Shown piece by piece: positions 6,329 to 6,581 of a DNA stretch of 6,581 bases. Both the position numbers and the translations under genes were made by a program. The stretch spans positions 1 through 6,581 of the forward strand of contig JABUTE010000164.1 in the NCBI GenBank assembly GCA_021443825.1, given 5' to 3'. Numbering within the stretch: the stretch's first letter is position 1; the number at the start of each line of letters is the position of its first letter. The notes beneath the pieces were generated by a model. That model did no database searches and had not been told where the DNA came from. It saw only the letters and a program-made list of their open reading frames with translations. Origin of the DNA: Bacillota bacterium. GTDB lineage: Bacteria > Bacillota > Clostridia > Peptostreptococcales > Anaerovoracaceae.

Positions 6329-6581
6329 ACCGTGAATACTTGTGGGTGAATATAATGAAAAAGACAACAATTGTACATATAGTGCTAATTGCAGCAATTG
6401 TGATTATTGCAGGTGTTTCTGCCTGGAGATTATATATGTGGAACAAGGGTGCAACTGCAACTGCCGATGATCTGGTGGAGCAGGTGGATCCATCGGAGTT
6501 CGATGTTGAGACTCTGGATATGATAATTCCCATGGATTCTTCCAGACTTGAAGGCCGTGAGGACAGAGAACAGCTTAAGAT
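6116..6581 (+). other. Segment of different base composition and codon use, starting inside ctpA
   Basis: From the ATA codon at 6116 the sequence becomes A+T rich. By hand count 6121-6420 has 113/300 G+C (38%), against 171/300 (57%) in 5821-6120; from 6421 to the end it rises to about 48%. The last 70 codons of ctpA use ATA six times, ATT four times and ATC never for Ile, while the first 342 codons use ATC 15 times of 19. The next gene also lacks ATC in the part seen. No direct repeat, integrase or insertion sequence marks the edge. A homologous recombination junction or a chimeric contig both fit; a gradual shift does not. Confidence 0.75.
6355..6581 (+). CDS. Unrecognised membrane-anchored or secreted protein, 3' end outside the window
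   Basis: An open frame runs from ATG 6355 to the window edge, giving the first 75 residues. It starts MKKTTIVHIV and has one hydrophobic segment (about 5-23) followed by an acidic, Thr/Ala-containing stretch (33-56), as in a signal anchor or uncleaved signal peptide; VSA at 21-23 could be a weak cleavage site. GGTGA (6345-6349) sits 5 bases before the ATG and is an acceptable ribosome binding site; an in-frame GTG at 6346 is an alternative start. It follows ctpA by 26 bases, so it is probably in the same transcript. Residues 57-75, with MDSSRLEGRED (60-70), vaguely recall the region before an SGNH-hydrolase domain in some clostridial exported proteins, but too little is visible to name a family. 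Codon use is A+T rich, like the end of ctpA and unlike the rest of the window. Confidence 0.7.
   Translation, partial: MKKTTIVHIVLIAAIVIIAGVSAWRLYMWNKGATATADDLVEQVDPSEFDVETLDMIIPMDSSRLEGREDREQLK

Noticed and set aside
4706..6397. 563-codon open frame on the - strand opposite recJ and ctpA
   Set aside because: It lies opposite two genes with intact family motifs, its protein shows no recognisable domain, and it arises from strong codon bias on the coding strand.

Overview
The window looks like chromosomal DNA of a Gram-positive Clostridia-type bacterium (Firmicutes). The reasons are the DnaE C-terminal domain type, a PcsB-like coiled-coil M23 hydrolase next to ftsEX, a short ~576-residue RecJ, strong AAAGGAG-type ribosome binding sites and a TTG start. 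Species cannot be told from the sequence alone. Every supported gene is on the + strand, packed almost without gaps.

Layout: (1) 3-524, the last ~170 codons of dnaE (replicative DNA polymerase III alpha), cut by the window's left edge. (2) 525-608, an 84-base gap with a good extended -10 promoter candidate and a strong ribosome binding site for ftsE. (3) 609-5089, four genes with overlaps or gaps of at most 20 bases: ftsE (TTG start), ftsX, a secreted coiled-coil M23 peptidoglycan hydrolase, and recJ. (4) 5090-6328, an S41 carboxyl-terminal processing protease (ctpA type) abutting recJ. (5) 6355 to the right edge, the start of a membrane-anchored or secreted protein I do not recognise. I saw no tRNA, rRNA, CRISPR array, insertion sequence or convincing intrinsic terminator.

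How the genes fit together: FtsE and FtsX form the membrane ATPase complex that switches on cell-wall hydrolases during division or elongation. The next gene has the form of its extracellular partner, a signal peptide, two coiled-coil stretches and an M23 domain with all zinc and catalytic residues present. The S41 protease is secreted or membrane-anchored and in other bacteria such proteases degrade wall hydrolases or process envelope signals, so the operon may pair activation with turnover. RecJ, a cytoplasmic 5'-3' single-strand exonuclease, sits between the hydrolase and the protease and is the functional outsider.

The most unusual feature is an abrupt change in base composition and codon use inside ctpA, directly after the catalytic lysine codon (about 6113-6118). 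By hand count, 5821-6120 has 171/300 G+C (57%) and 6121-6420 has 113/300 (38%). The isoleucine codons of ctpA go from 15 ATC, 3 ATT, 1 ATA before the point to 0 ATC, 4 ATT, 6 ATA after it, while the reading frame and protein family stay intact. This suggests either a recombination junction between two ctpA homologues or a chimeric assembly. I found no clearly new biological system in the window.
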